NCBI RefSeq assembly: GCF_018417535.1
Contig: NZ_CP070977.1
Span: forward strand, 1,922,001-1,986,000
Origin: Burkholderia pyrrocinia
GTDB lineage: Bacteria > Pseudomonadota > Gammaproteobacteria > Burkholderiales > Burkholderiaceae
Length of the DNA: 64,000 bases
Direction: 5' to 3'
Shown here: positions 9,843-18,767 of the stretch, piece by piece
How the letters are laid out: each line of letters begins with the position of its first letter
How positions within the stretch are numbered: position 1 is the stretch's first letter
Position numbers and translations under genes: made by a program
Notes under the pieces: model-generated
The model's input: the letters and a program-made list of their open reading frames with translations, nothing else
What the model was told of the DNA's origin: nothing
Databases searched by the model: none

Positions 9843-11273
9843 TTACGCCGGGAAGAAAATCAGCGACGTCAGCAGGAACACCGGCACCAGGATCACGAGC
9901 GCCCAGCCGAGGTACGCGAAGAAGCTCGGCATCTTCACGCCGCGTGACTCCGCGATCGCCTTCACCATGAAGTTCGGCGCGTTGCCGATATAGCTGTTCG
10001 CGCCCATGAACACCGCGCCCGCGGAAATCGCGGCGAGCGTCGACGCGCCCGTCGTCATCAGCGCCTGCGCATCGCCGCCCGCGAGGTTGAAGAACACCAG
10101 ATACGTCGGCGCATTGTCGAGGAACGACGACAGCAGGCCCGTCGCCCAGAAGTACATCGCGTCGATCGGCTTGCCGTCCGGCCCCGTGACGAGATGGACG
10201 ATCTGCGCGAACGCGCCGTCCGCGCCCGCGCGCAGGATCACGATCACCGGCGCGATCGTCACGAAGATCCCCGCGAACAGCTTCGCGACCTCCTCGATCG
10301 GCGCCCAGTTGAACGCGTTGCCTTCACGCGCGGAACGCGGCGTCAGCGCAAGCGATGCGAGCGTCACGACCACGAGCGCGACGTCGCGCGCGAGGTTCTG
10401 CAGCGCGACGTGCGTGCCCCACACGTCGAACGTGATGCCCGGCTTCCAGATGCCGCTCATCAGCACGAGCGCGACGATGGCCGCGAGCAGCACGAAGTTG
10501 ATCTTGCCGTCGATCGACAGCGCCGCGCCGTCGGGCGTCGGATCGAGCGCGGCCGGCCGCTCCTCGCCGCCCTTCCGGTAGAAATACGTGTCGAGCACGA
10601 AGAACAGCGCCAGCAGCACCACGCAGATGAACAGCATCGGCAGCGCGAGATGGGTCGTCGTCCAGAAGAAGCTCACGCCGTTCAGGAAACCGAGGAACAG
10701 CGGCGGATCGCCGAGCGGCGACAGCGAGCCGCCCGCGTTCGCGACGAGGAAGATGAAGAAGATCACGACGTGCACGACATGCTTGCGGTTGTCGTTCGCG
10801 CGCAGCAGCGGCCGGATCAGCAGCATCGCGGCGCCCGTCGTGCCCATCACGCTCGCGAGCAGCGTGCCGAGCGCGAGGATCGCCGTGTTCAGCTTCGGCG
10901 ATCCATGCAGGTTGCCGTTCACGCAGATGCCGCCTGCCACCGTATAGAGCGCGGTGAGCAGCACGATGAACGGGATGTATTCCTCGAGCAGCGCATGCAC
11001 GAGCGTGCCGAACGCGGTGCCCGCGCCGAATGCGAACGCGAACGGAATCAGGAACACGACCGCCCACCCGGCTGCAATCTTGCCGAAGTGGTGATGCCAG
11101 AACACGGGGGCGACAAGCGGAAACAGTGCGATGGACAGCAGGATCCCGGCAAACGGGATGCCCCAGAGTGCGGACAGCGTGGCACCGTCGAGCGTTGCGG
11201 CCGATGCAAGCGCGGGAACGGCGCCAAGCGCGACTCCCGACGCCATGCCCGCCCAGGCGGCATGTCGTTTCAT
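9843..11273 (-). CDS. Sodium:proton antiporter, NhaD / citrate-transporter superfamily
   Basis: 476-residue polytopic membrane protein of the ion-transporter superfamily. It has about 11-12 hydrophobic segments. Conserved stretches include NGNLHGSPKLNTAILALG, NAGGSLSPLGDPPLFLGFL and FLDNAPTYLVFFNLAGG, as in NhaD-type Na+/H+ antiporters. The first about 25 residues look like a cleavable signal (MKRHAAWAGMASGVALGAVPALASA). It is a single-gene unit, separated from lutC-like and dehydrogenase genes by short gaps. Confidence 0.88.
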   Translation of the reverse strand: MKRHAAWAGMASGVALGAVPALASAATLDGATLSALWGIPFAGILLSIALFPLVAPVFWHHHFGKIAAGWAVVFLIPFAFAFGAGTAFGTLVHALLEEYIPFIVLLTALYTVAGGICVNGNLHGSPKLNTAILALGTLLASVMGTTGAAMLLIRPLLRANDNRKHVVHVVIFFIFLVANAGGSLSPLGDPPLFLGFLNGVSFFWTTTHLALPMLFICVVLLALFFVLDTYFYRKGGEERPAALDPTPDGAALSIDGKINFVLLAAIVALVLMSGIWKPGITFDVWGTHVALQNLARDVALVVVTLASLALTPRSAREGNAFNWAPIEEVAKLFAGIFVTIAPVIVILRAGADGAFAQIVHLVTGPDGKPIDAMYFWATGLLSSFLDNAPTYLVFFNLAGGDAQALMTTGASTLAAISAGAVFMGANSYIGNAPNFMVKAIAESRGVKMPSFFAYLGWALVILVPVFLLTSLIFFPA

Positions 11274-11316
11274 GCAGAACTTCCTTGTTCGAGTGGTAGT
11301 GGATGCGGCAGGCGCG

Positions 11317-11979
11317 TCATGCGCCCCGGACGACGATCACGTGCACGCGGTACGGGCCGTGCGCGCCCAGTACGATGGTCTGCTCGATGTCGCCGGTGCG
11401 CGACGGGCCCGACACGAAGTTGACCGCGCGCGGCAATTCGCCGCGCTCCGAACGGATCAGCGCGAACGCGTCTTCATGACCGGCGACGATCCGCGACGCG
11501 GGCACGATTGCGATGTGCGTCTCCGGCAACAGGCCGGCCGACGCGTAGGTATCGGGGCCGGACAGCAGCACCAGCGAACCCGTTTCGGCGGTCGCGCAAA
11601 AGCAGCCCGTGAGGCCGACGAGATCGCCGTCGCGCGGCTTGCGGCACTCGACCGACAGGCCTGCGCCGGCCCAGTCGAGATCGGCCAGCGTGCGCCATGC
11701 GACGGCCTGCGTCGGCAGGCCGTGAGCGGAAAGATAGCGGGCAGCGGCGTCCGGTGCATCGGCGAGCGCCGCGACTTCGTCGACCGTGGTCGACAGGCGT
11801 GCCGCTTCGTCGGCGAATGCGGCAACGAGATCGGCCGGCACCGGCGGGCGCGGGCCCTGCGGATGACGCGCAAGATAGTCGGCGACGCCGTCTCGCTCCG
11901 CCGCATCGGGCTCGGCCGCGCGCCCCTGCGCCGCGCGAATGCGCGCGAGGATCTGGCGACGGGCAGCAGAAGTGTCCAT
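11317..11979 (-). CDS. lutC: LUD-domain protein, LutC/YkgG family
   Basis: 220-residue LUD-domain protein. In L-lactate oxidation LutC works with the iron-sulfur proteins LutA and LutB. Visible features are the helical N-terminus (ARRQILARIRAAQG) and the C-terminal core (SGPDTYASAGLLPETH, FVSGPSRTGDIEQTIVLGAHGP) with the SRTGDIE signature. A GAGGAC ribosome-binding site precedes the ATG at 11979; the frame upstream is not used. No lutA or lutB lies beside it, which is unusual. Confidence 0.85.
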   Translation of the reverse strand: MDTSAARRQILARIRAAQGRAAEPDAAERDGVADYLARHPQGPRPPVPADLVAAFADEAARLSTTVDEVAALADAPDAAARYLSAHGLPTQAVAWRTLADLDWAGAGLSVECRKPRDGDLVGLTGCFCATAETGSLVLLSGPDTYASAGLLPETHIAIVPASRIVAGHEDAFALIRSERGELPRAVNFVSGPSRTGDIEQTIVLGAHGPYRVHVIVVRGA

Positions 11980-12067
11980 GAACGGTCCTCGTGACGTTGG
12001 CGTGCAATACCGTCGGATTATACCGGCCGCCCCTGCCGCCACGCACCTTCGACCGAACGGCCGACGC

Positions 12068-13267
12068 TCACTTCGACGCGTCTTCCTCGACCGGCTGCGC
12101 GATGCCGAACACCTGGCGCAGGTACGCGAGATACGCCTTGTCGTCGCACATGCTCTTGCCCGGCGAATCCGACAGCTTCGCGACCGGCTGGCCGTTGCAG
12201 CGAACCATCTTGATCACGATCTGCAGCGGCACGTAGCCGAGGTCGTTGGTGAGGTTCGTGCCGACGCCGAACGCGAGCTTGCAGCGGCCGCGGAACCGTT
12301 CGTACAACTGCATGACCTTCGGGATGTCGAGCGCGTCCGAGAACACGAGCACCTTCGTGCGCGGGTCGCACCGGTTCGCCTCGTAATGGCGCAGCATCCG
12401 CTCGCCCCAGTCGAACGGATCGCCCGAATCGTGGCGCGCGCCGTCGAACAGCTTGCAGAAGTACATGTCGAAGTCGTTCAGGAACGCGTCCATCCCGTAG
12501 ACGTCCGACAGCGCGATCCCGAGGTCGCCGCGGTATTCCTTCGCCCACATCTCGAAGCCGTAGATCTGCGAGTCGCGCAGCCGCGGGCCGAGCGCCTGGC
12601 ACGCCTGCAGGTACTCGTGGGCCATCGTGCCGAGCGGCGTGATGTCGTGCTTCATCGCGTACAGCACGTTGCTCGTGCCCGCGAACTGCGGGCCGAGGCC
12701 GTCGCGCAGCGTGAGCGCGACCTCCTCGTGCCAGACCTTCGAGAAGCGCCGGCGCGTGCCGTAGTCGGCGATCTTGCAGTCGGCGAAATCGGGTTTCGCG
12801 CCGAGCAGCTTGATCTTCTCGCGCAGCCGCTCGCGGCCTTCGCGATAGTCGGGCTCGCGCTGCGTGTTGCGGAAATAGACTTCGTTGACGATCGCGAGCA
12901 CCGGGATCTCGAACAGGATCGTGTGCAGCCACGGCCCCTCGATCACGATGTCGATCTCGCCGTTGCCCTTCGGCGAAGGCGTGATCGAGATGTACTTCTC
13001 GTTCAGGTGGAACAGCGCGAGGAAGTCGACGAAATCGCTCTTGATGAAGCGCATCCGCCGCAGGTAGTCGAGTTCGACGTCGGAAAAACGCAGCGAACAC
13101 AGGCCGCGCACCTCGTCGCGGATCTCGTCGATGTACGGCACGAGATCGACGCCTTGCGTGCGGCACTTGAAACGGTATTCGACGTTTGCGGCCGGGAAGT
13201 GATGCAGGACGACCTGCATCATCGTGAACTTGTAGAGATCCGTGTCGAGCAGCGAAGTGATGATCAT
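12068..13267 (-). CDS. pncB: Nicotinate phosphoribosyltransferase
   Basis: 399-residue enzyme of NAD salvage that makes nicotinate mononucleotide from nicotinate and PRPP with ATP. The N-terminus [21 protein letters not shown] and the later [12 protein letters not shown] (substrate/phosphate loop) are hallmarks of PncB. The start at 13267 ([13 protein letters not shown]) matches family N-termini; the frame runs open upstream but that part looks non-coding. It is divergent from fdxA. Confidence 0.95.
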   Translation of the reverse strand: MIITSLLDTDLYKFTMMQVVLHHFPAANVEYRFKCRTQGVDLVPYIDEIRDEVRGLCSLRFSDVELDYLRRMRFIKSDFVDFLALFHLNEKYISITPSPKGNGEIDIVIEGPWLHTILFEIPVLAIVNEVYFRNTQREPDYREGRERLREKIKLLGAKPDFADCKIADYGTRRRFSKVWHEEVALTLRDGLGPQFAGTSNVLYAMKHDITPLGTMAHEYLQACQALGPRLRDSQIYGFEMWAKEYRGDLGIALSDVYGMDAFLNDFDMYFCKLFDGARHDSGDPFDWGERMLRHYEANRCDPRTKVLVFSDALDIPKVMQLYERFRGRCKLAFGVGTNLTNDLGYVPLQIVIKMVRCNGQPVAKLSDSPGKSMCDDKAYLAYLRQVFGIAQPVEEDASK

Positions 13268-13572
13268 GATTGCGGCACCGCCAATATCGTGACAGGGTCC
13301 CGGCGCACCGCGCGCCGCCCGGTCTGTTGGCCATGTTACTCGAATGCGGGCCCGACCATCGCGAAACCGCCTGCCGCGCTGCCCCGTCGCGCCGAATACG
13401 GGTTCCCCATTGCGCGTCCCGCGGCGGCCCACTGAGCGCGCCCCCCATAAACTAATCACGAAACGATATAAGCTAGAAAGGCGACCACGCCATACGGGTT
13501 TTGCGCTTCAGTTACAATGCCGCTTTTGGCGCAAACGCCACCCCATATATACCGCCAAGCAGGAGCGTTTTA
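13268..13572. other. Intergenic region between pncB and fdxA
   Basis: 305 bases with no gene I can support. It should hold divergent promoters. For fdxA a -10-like TACAAT lies at 13513-13518, without a good -35. TTTGCGC (13499-13505) and GCGCAAA (13529-13535) form an inverted repeat around this -10. A small hairpin TGGCG-CAAA-CGCCA follows at 13527-13540, in the likely leader. Confidence 0.5.
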
Positions 13573-13896
13573 ATGACTCACGTTGTGACCGAAGGCTGCA
13601 TCAAGTGCAAATACACGGATTGCGTGGATGTGTGCCCGGTGGATTGCTTCCGTGAAGGTCCCAACTTTCTCGCCATCGATCCGGACGAGTGCATCGACTG
13701 CGCCGTGTGCGTCGCCGAGTGCCCGACCAATGCGATCTATGCCGAAGAAGACGTTCCGGGCGACCAGCAGCAGTTCACCGAGCTGAACGCCGAGCTGGCA
13801 AAGGGCTGGCCGTCGATCACGAAGACCAAGCCGGCACCGGCCGACGCGGACGAATGGAAGGACGTGCAGGACAAGCTGCACCTGCTCGAGCGATGA
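13573..13896 (+). CDS. fdxA: 7Fe ferredoxin (3Fe-4S / 4Fe-4S) FdxA
   Basis: 107-residue electron carrier of the Azotobacter FdI type. The N-terminal cysteines [17 protein letters not shown] and the second set [12 protein letters not shown] give one 3Fe-4S and one 4Fe-4S cluster. The C-terminal extension (about 50 residues) is normal for the family. The start is [14 protein letters not shown] sits 7 bases upstream, whereas the longer in-frame start at 13501 adds residues absent from the family. Confidence 0.95.
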   Translation: MTHVVTEGCIKCKYTDCVDVCPVDCFREGPNFLAIDPDECIDCAVCVAECPTNAIYAEEDVPGDQQQFTELNAELAKGWPSITKTKPAPADADEWKDVQDKLHLLER

Positions 13897-13943
13897 TCGC
13901 GCGGCGGCCGCAGAAATTTTTTGTGCGGCGCGCGCCAAAGGGG

Positions 13944-13972
13944 TTGACGGGTTAGCCGACACTCCATATAAT
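13944..13972 (+). promoter_or_regulatory. Sigma-70 promoter of the tRNA-Asn pair
   Basis: TTGACG (13944-13949), a 17-base spacer, then a perfect TATAAT (13967-13972). The start of transcription is expected near 13979, about 14 bases before the first tRNA. This is one of the two best sigma-70 promoters in the window. Confidence 0.85.
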
Positions 13973-13992
13973 CTCGTTTCTCTGCTGTTTGT

Positions 13993-14068
13993 TCCCCGAT
14001 AGCTCAGTCGGTAGAGCGCCGGACTGTTAATCCGTAGGTCCCTGGTTCGAGCCCAGGTCGGGGAGCCA
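13993..14068 (+). tRNA. tRNA-Asn (anticodon GTT)
   Basis: 76 bases with encoded CCA. Acceptor arm TCCCCGA/TCGGGGA with G73, anticodon loop CTGTTAA with GTT, and T arm CCTGG-TTCGAGC-CCAGG. Cloverleaf is complete. Confidence 0.97.
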
Positions 14069-14079
14069 AAAACGCAAAG

Positions 14080-14105
14080 GCCCGTTGAAAGTGGACGGGC
14101 TTTTT
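14080..14105 (+). terminator. Terminator-like hairpin between the two tRNAs
   Basis: GCCCGT/ACGGGC stem with a 9-base loop, followed by TTTTT. It may end a first transcript or act as a processing spacer. Confidence 0.6.
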
Positions 14106-14141
14106 GCTGGTAACCGCGAACACGCAGATGTACCGATTTAT

Positions 14142-14217
14142 TCCCCGATAGCTCAGTCGGTAGAGCGCCGGACTGTTAATCCGTAGGTCCCTGGTTCGAG
14201 CCCAGGTCGGGGAGCCA
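14142..14217 (+). tRNA. tRNA-Asn (anticodon GTT), second copy
   Basis: 76 bases, identical to the copy at 13993, with encoded CCA. I see no separate good promoter in the 73-base spacer, so it is probably cotranscribed with the first despite the hairpin. Confidence 0.97.
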
Positions 14218-14223
14218 GACAGC

Positions 14224-14251
14224 AAAAGGCCCGTCATTCGACGGGCCTTTT
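14224..14251 (+). terminator. Terminator after the tRNA pair
   Basis: Perfect 12-bp stem (aaaaggcccgtc/gacgggcctttt) with a 4-base loop, followed by a T-rich stretch. Confidence 0.85.
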
Positions 14252-14337
14252 GTTTTTCCGGCCGCCCTTTCGCGTTTTCGTGGCCCGGTCCCGCGCATGC
14301 TAGAGTCTCTGTCCCGCATTCGTATCCGGTTCCGTCG

Positions 14338-14823
14338 ATGAAGCACCGCCTCCTGCGCGCCGCACCCCTCGCCCTCCTGCTCCCCGCATTCGCCGCCGCG
14401 CCGCTCGCGCACGCGGAGGAAGTCGGCAGCGTCAACACCCATTTCCGCGTAACGGGCTCCGACCGCGTCGTCGTCGAGGCGTACGACGATCCGGTCGTAA
14501 ACGGCGTGACCTGCTACGTGTCCCGCGCACGCACGGGCGGCATCAAGGGCACGCTCGGCGTCGCCGAGGATCCGAGCGAAGCGTCGATCGCGTGCCGGCA
14601 GGTCGGCACGATCAGCTTCAAGGAACCGCTCAAGCAGCAGACCGACGTGTTCAGCGAGCGCATGTCGTTCATCTTCAAGACGCTGCACGTCGTGCGCGTG
14701 GTCGACAAGAAGCGCAACACGCTCGTCTACCTGACCTACAGCGACCGCATCGTCAGCGGCAGCCCGAAGAACGCCGTCACCGCGGTGCCGATGCCGGCCG
14801 GCACGACGATTCCGGTCAAGTAA
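14338..14823 (+). CDS. creA: CreA-family periplasmic protein
   Basis: 161 residues with a signal peptide (cleavage likely after APLAHA) and the CreA core: [20 protein letters not shown], the Cys-containing [13 protein letters not shown] and [20 protein letters not shown]. The role of CreA is unknown; in E. coli it lies beside creBCD, which are not present here. Length matches the family. Confidence 0.9.
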   Translation: MKHRLLRAAPLALLLPAFAAAPLAHAEEVGSVNTHFRVTGSDRVVVEAYDDPVVNGVTCYVSRARTGGIKGTLGVAEDPSEASIACRQVGTISFKEPLKQQTDVFSERMSFIFKTLHVVRVVDKKRNTLVYLTYSDRIVSGSPKNAVTAVPMPAGTTIPVK

Positions 14824-14885
14824 AGCCCCCACCCGCCGGGCGCGCGAGCGATACACTGTCGGTTCGACCGCTTCCGCGCCCGATC

Positions 14886-15785
14886 ATGTCCGCCACCCGC
14901 CTCCCAGACTCTGCACGCTACTGGCGCACGCCGTTGCTGCCGGACGCGGATCTCGTCACGGCCACCTATCGCGACCACACGTTCGCGCCCCACTGGCACG
15001 ACGCGTACACGATTCCCGTGATTCTCGAAGGCGCGGAACGTTTCACCTATCGCGGCAGCGGCTACGTCGCCGAAACGGGCACCGTTCCCGTGATCAATCC
15101 CGGCGAAGTGCATACGGGCTCGCGCGCGGCCGACGAAGGTTGGTGCTATCGCGTCAGCTACATGCCGGTCGAATTCATCCGCGAACTCGCAAGCGCGATC
15201 GCCGGCCGCCCGCAGGACGCCCCGTGGTTTGCCCCCGACGTGATTCGCGACGCCGACCTCGCGGCCCGGCTCACGCTGGCGCACCGGATGATGGAGGCAG
15301 GCAGCGCGCGCGCGCCGGTCGCGCATGCTCACGGGCAGCCGGCCGGCGATCCGGCCTCCGGCGCGCCGCGCATCTATGATCCGCTCGCGGCCGAAACGGC
15401 GATGCTCGACGCGCTGTCGACGCTGATCGTGCGCCATGCCGACGCGCTGCCGCGCCCGGCGCCGCTCGCGGCGGACGAACCGCGCGTCGATGCGATGCGC
15501 GAGCGGCTCGCCGCCGATCTCACGTGCACGGTGACGCTCGACGAAGTCGCGCAGGCGGCCGGCCTGTCGCCGTTCCACGCGGCGCGCCTGTTCACCCGTA
15601 CGACCGGCATGCCGCCGCATGCATGGCGCAACCAGTTGCGATTGCAGCGCGCGCTGGCGCCGCTGCGCGCAGGCGTGCCCGTAGCCGACGTCGCGGCGGC
15701 CAGCGGCTTCGTCGACCAGAGCCATTTCACGCGGCATTTCAAACGGATGTTCGGCGTGCCGCCCGGACGCTGGCAGGCAAGCTGA
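14886..15785 (+). CDS. AraC-family transcriptional regulator
   Basis: 299 residues. An N-terminal cupin-like sensor (HWHDAYTIPVILEGAERFTYRG, residues about 35-100) is followed by a C-terminal AraC DNA-binding domain with two helix-turn-helix units (TLDEVAQAAGLSPFHAARLF and VADVAAASGFVDQSHFTRHF, ending FGVPPGRWQ). It precedes azlCD on the same strand and may control that exporter; in many genomes AraC/azlC pairs occur together (inference). A -10-like TACACT lies at 14852-14857. The upstream part of the frame overlaps creA and was not included. Confidence 0.92.
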   Translation: MSATRLPDSARYWRTPLLPDADLVTATYRDHTFAPHWHDAYTIPVILEGAERFTYRGSGYVAETGTVPVINPGEVHTGSRAADEGWCYRVSYMPVEFIRELASAIAGRPQDAPWFAPDVIRDADLAARLTLAHRMMEAGSARAPVAHAHGQPAGDPASGAPRIYDPLAAETAMLDALSTLIVRHADALPRPAPLAADEPRVDAMRERLAADLTCTVTLDEVAQAAGLSPFHAARLFTRTTGMPPHAWRNQLRLQRALAPLRAGVPVADVAAASGFVDQSHFTRHFKRMFGVPPGRWQAS

Positions 15786-15918
15786 CGCGCGGTTTCCCGC
15801 TTCCGGCACCCGGCCGTCGCTTGCCGCCGCGCCGGCAAACGCCCGGGCATCCGCCTCGAACCCCGCGAGCGCAAGAACATACAAGCCCGCAAACCACCGG
15901 CCCGCTATCCTCCCACTC

Positions 15919-16686
15919 ATGGAGGAGCGCTCTTTGAACCCGACACCCGCATCACCCCCTCGCCGCCCGCTCAACGAATGGCTCGACGGCGCGCGCGACA
16001 CGATCCCGATGATGATCGGCGCGGCGCCATTCGGCGTGATCTTCGGCACGCTCGTCGGCGGCGGCCCGCTCGCCGCGTGGCACGGCGCGCTGATGTCGCT
16101 CGCCGTGTTCGCGGGCTCGGCACAGTTCATCGCGCTCGGCCTGATCGCGGGCAGCGCGAGCTTCGTCGTCGTGCTGGCGACGACGCTGATCGTGAACCTG
16201 CGCCACCTGCTGTACAGCGCGACGCTCGCGCCCTATGTCGCGCACCTGCCGCTGCGCTGGCGCGCCACGCTCGGCGCGCTGATGACCGACGAGGTGTTCG
16301 CGGTCGCCTATGCGCACTACCGGCACTTCCCTCCCGGTGCGATCGGCCCGCACTACTTCTTCGGCTCCGGGCTCGCGATGTACCTGAACTGGCAGGTCTG
16401 GACCCTCGCGGGCATCGGCTTCGGCGCGGCGTTCCCCGGCCTGCAGTCGCTCGGCCTCGATTTCGCGATGGCGGCGACCTTCATCGCGATCGTCGTCCCG
16501 CAGCTCGGCACGCTGCGCTATTTCGCGGCGGCCGCGACGGCCGGCACGCTCGCGTACTTCTGGCAGGGCTGGCCGTACAAGCTCGGACTGCTCGGCGCGG
16601 TCGCCGCCGGCGTCGCGATCGGCGTCGCGCTCACGCTGCTGCACGAACGCGCGCGCGCCGGCTCGCGCACGGAGGCCGCATCGTGA
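15919..16686 (+). CDS. azlC: AzlC-family branched-chain amino acid exporter, large subunit
   Basis: 255-residue membrane protein with about 7 helices. The AzlC signature appears as IPMMIGAAPFGVIFGTL and the pore-side AGSAQFIALGLIAGS, LRHLLYSATLAP. With AzlD it forms a branched-chain amino acid exporter (LIV-E family). GGAGG (15921) lies inside the reading frame, so MEERSL is accepted, although a start at a later Met cannot be excluded. The stop overlaps the azlD GTG by 4 bases. Confidence 0.9.
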   Translation: MEERSLNPTPASPPRRPLNEWLDGARDTIPMMIGAAPFGVIFGTLVGGGPLAAWHGALMSLAVFAGSAQFIALGLIAGSASFVVVLATTLIVNLRHLLYSATLAPYVAHLPLRWRATLGALMTDEVFAVAYAHYRHFPPGAIGPHYFFGSGLAMYLNWQVWTLAGIGFGAAFPGLQSLGLDFAMAATFIAIVVPQLGTLRYFAAAATAGTLAYFWQGWPYKLGLLGAVAAGVAIGVALTLLHERARAGSRTEAAS

Positions 16687-17021
16687 GCTACGCGCTGCTG
16701 ATCCTCGGGATGGCCGTCATCACGTACGCAATCCGCACGACGCTGTTCCTGTTCGGTGAGCGGCTGACCTTCCCGCCGCTCGTGCGGACCGCGCTCGGCT
16801 TCGTGCCCGTCACCGTGCTGACCGCGATCATCGTGCCGATGACCGTGTCGCCGCATGGCGGCACGGCCGAGCTGACCTGGCGCAATCCGCAGCTCGTCGG
16901 CGCGCTCGCCGCCGTGCTCGTGTCGGCGGCGACCCGCCGCCCGCTCGTGACGATCGCGGCGGGGCTCGCGGTATTCTTTTTCTGGCAAGGGATCGTGCTG
17001 CCGCACTGGCTGCCCGTCTGA
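16683..17021 (+). CDS. azlD: AzlD-family branched-chain amino acid exporter, small subunit
   Basis: 112 residues with four hydrophobic segments and the family pattern ITYAIRTTLFLFGERLTFPP, ALGFVPVTVLTAIIVP. The GTG start is coupled to azlC (GTGA). The stop codon sits inside a perfect inverted repeat CTGAGCG-AA-CGCTCAG (17018-17033), which lacks a T run. Confidence 0.88.
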   Translation: MSYALLILGMAVITYAIRTTLFLFGERLTFPPLVRTALGFVPVTVLTAIIVPMTVSPHGGTAELTWRNPQLVGALAAVLVSAATRRPLVTIAAGLAVFFFWQGIVLPHWLPV

Positions 17022-17182
17022 GCGAACGCTCAGCCACGCGCACTCAAGTTTCCGCCCGGCGTGCCGATATAGGGAATGAAAACCCGCCACCGGCCTCGGC
17101 GCGCACCGGTCAGTCGACGCTGCGCCCGTACCGGTGCGCCGTGCCGGCCGCCGGCTTGCGCGGGCCGCCATCGAGACGATTC

Positions 17183-17965
17183 ATGGGCCAGATCACCCTT
17201 TCCCTCAAGGACGACACGCTCGAGTCCCTGCGCAAGGACTACGACGCGTTCGTCCGCGTGTCGCTGAAACTCGACCCGCAGTTCGCGACGCCGTCGTTCG
17301 AGGATTTCCTGCGCGCGAAGCTGCTCGACAACATGGTGCCGCTGACCGAGCACGCGGTGCAGCGGATGCTGCAGGGCGGCCAGTACGCGTGGGCAAAGCG
17401 CACGCTCGACAAGGAGTTTCCGGACGTCGTCGCGATCCTGATGCGGCAGGCCGCCGAATTCGGTTTCGGCTTCGCATCGCGCTCCGAATGGACGCCCGAC
17501 GAACTCGCAAAGGCGTGCCGCGACTGGGCGAAGGCGATCGTCGCCGAAGCGCAGGGCGACCCGTCGCTGATCGACCCGCTCGCGTCGCAGATCAAGAGTG
17601 CGGCCCAGGACATCCAGACGCTCGAGGAACTGATGCAGACGCCCGCGTGGCGGCTCGCGGAATCGCTGCGGCAACGGATTTACGAGGCCAAGCTCGCGTG
17701 CGAGATGAGCGTCGGCAGCACCGCGCGCGACAAGCTCGGTGAACTGCGCGGGCTGCTGCGGCTCGGGCTCGCGCATGGCTCGTTCCAGAAGCAGGAAGCG
17801 CAGCAGATCATGGAATATCTGCGGCTGCTGAAGCCGGAGATATTCGTCGAAGAGCCGTACGACGTCTTCGCGCGGCTCGCCGCGTGGCTGCGCAGCGTAT
17901 TCACGCCGGCCGCCGCGCGACCCGCGCAGGGCCCGGGACAAGGGCAAGGACAGCGCCGGCCGTGA
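17183..17965 (+). CDS. Conserved-looking protein of unknown function
   Basis: 260 residues, soluble, predicted mostly helical with many charged residues, no signal peptide and no membrane segment. It begins with a strand-helix motif (MGQITLSLKDDTLESLRKDYDAF) that recalls a ribbon-helix-helix start, but this is weak. The last about 25 residues are Ala/Pro/Gln/Gly-rich. The in-frame start at 17141 is possible, but the sequence before MGQITL looks non-coding. Codon use equals that of its neighbours. I do not recognise the family. Confidence 0.75.
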   Translation: MGQITLSLKDDTLESLRKDYDAFVRVSLKLDPQFATPSFEDFLRAKLLDNMVPLTEHAVQRMLQGGQYAWAKRTLDKEFPDVVAILMRQAAEFGFGFASRSEWTPDELAKACRDWAKAIVAEAQGDPSLIDPLASQIKSAAQDIQTLEELMQTPAWRLAESLRQRIYEAKLACEMSVGSTARDKLGELRGLLRLGLAHGSFQKQEAQQIMEYLRLLKPEIFVEEPYDVFARLAAWLRSVFTPAAARPAQGPGQGQGQRRP

Positions 17966-18000
17966 CCGCGCGCCCGTTCTGCTGAAAGCATGACCCGATG

Positions 18001-18035
18001 AAAACGGCCCGGTTCGCACGAAGCGAACCGGGCCG
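18001..18035 (-). terminator. Terminator of the secreted Ala/Lys-rich protein gene
   Basis: 13-bp perfect stem (CGGCCCGGTTCGC / GCGAACCGGGCCG) with a 5-base loop; on the minus strand it is followed by TTTT. It also faces the convergent gene ending at 17965. Confidence 0.85.
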
Positions 18036-18095
18036 CCGGACAGCCACCGTCACGACGCGCCCTCCGGGGCGAGCGTCGTGCGGCACCAGCGCCGC

Positions 18096-18497
18096 TTACT
18101 GCGTGGCGCCCTGGGCCGATGCACCGCCTTCCGCGCCGACCGATGCGCCGCCTTCGGTCGCTTCGTCGGCCTTCGCCTTGGCCGAGCCAACATGGCTCTT
18201 GGTCGACTTCGCGGCATGCTTCACGTGCTTCTTGGCCGAATGGACGGCCGACGACGCCGTATCCTTCGCGCCGTCGGCTGCCGCACCGACCGCCTCGGTT
18301 GCGCCGCCGACCGGATTGCCCGACGCGTTCGCGCCGGCGCTGCCCTGCACGCCCGCGCCGACACCCGCCGCCGGGGTCTGAGCCTGCACGCCGGCACCTG
18401 CCGCACCCTGCGCCGCCGTACCCGTCTGGGCAAACGCGGCCGAAGTGGCGAACGCCGTCAGCGCGGCACCGATCAGCATCGTACGAATCTTGGACAT
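18096..18497 (-). CDS. Secreted Ala/Gly/Lys-rich low-complexity protein
   Basis: 133 residues. A clear signal peptide (MSKIRTMLIGAALTAFATSAAFA) precedes a Gly/Ala-rich segment, then a Lys/His/Ala stretch (VHSAKKHVKHAAKSTKSH) and an acidic Gly/Ala end. GAGGA lies 6-7 bases before the ATG at 18497, which fixes the start. The mature part looks disordered and resembles histone-H1-like or stress-type periplasmic proteins only in composition. Function unknown. Confidence 0.8.
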   Translation of the reverse strand: MSKIRTMLIGAALTAFATSAAFAQTGTAAQGAAGAGVQAQTPAAGVGAGVQGSAGANASGNPVGGATEAVGAAADGAKDTASSAVHSAKKHVKHAAKSTKSHVGSAKAKADEATEGGASVGAEGGASAQGATQ

Positions 18498-18767
18498 GAC
18501 GATCCTCCTCAAGAAATTGTGGGCGCGGACCGCAGCGATGCGGCCCGTCGCGTCCCCCGCCGCAACACGCAGCAGGTACGACAAAAGACCCGCGGCCCGC
18601 ACGGCCGGTTCTCGAATCTCTCAGACTGTTACCCACCGTTTCATTTGCTGACGAATCGCTCACAGTCCTTAACAACTGCGTGCCGCGGCCGGCCGCGCTC
18701 GCGCGCCGGCCCGCGGTGCCGTATGATGCGGGGCGATTCCTCCTGCGCATTGCGCACCCTCTTCGTC

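Noticed and set aside
12018..13448. 476-residue minus-strand ORF overlapping pncB
   Set aside because: Out of frame with pncB, Arg-rich, no motif; pncB is unambiguous.
17018..17033. Inverted repeat at the azlD stop as a terminator
   Set aside because: Perfect 7-bp arms but no T run and it overlaps the stop codon; reported only in the azlD entry.
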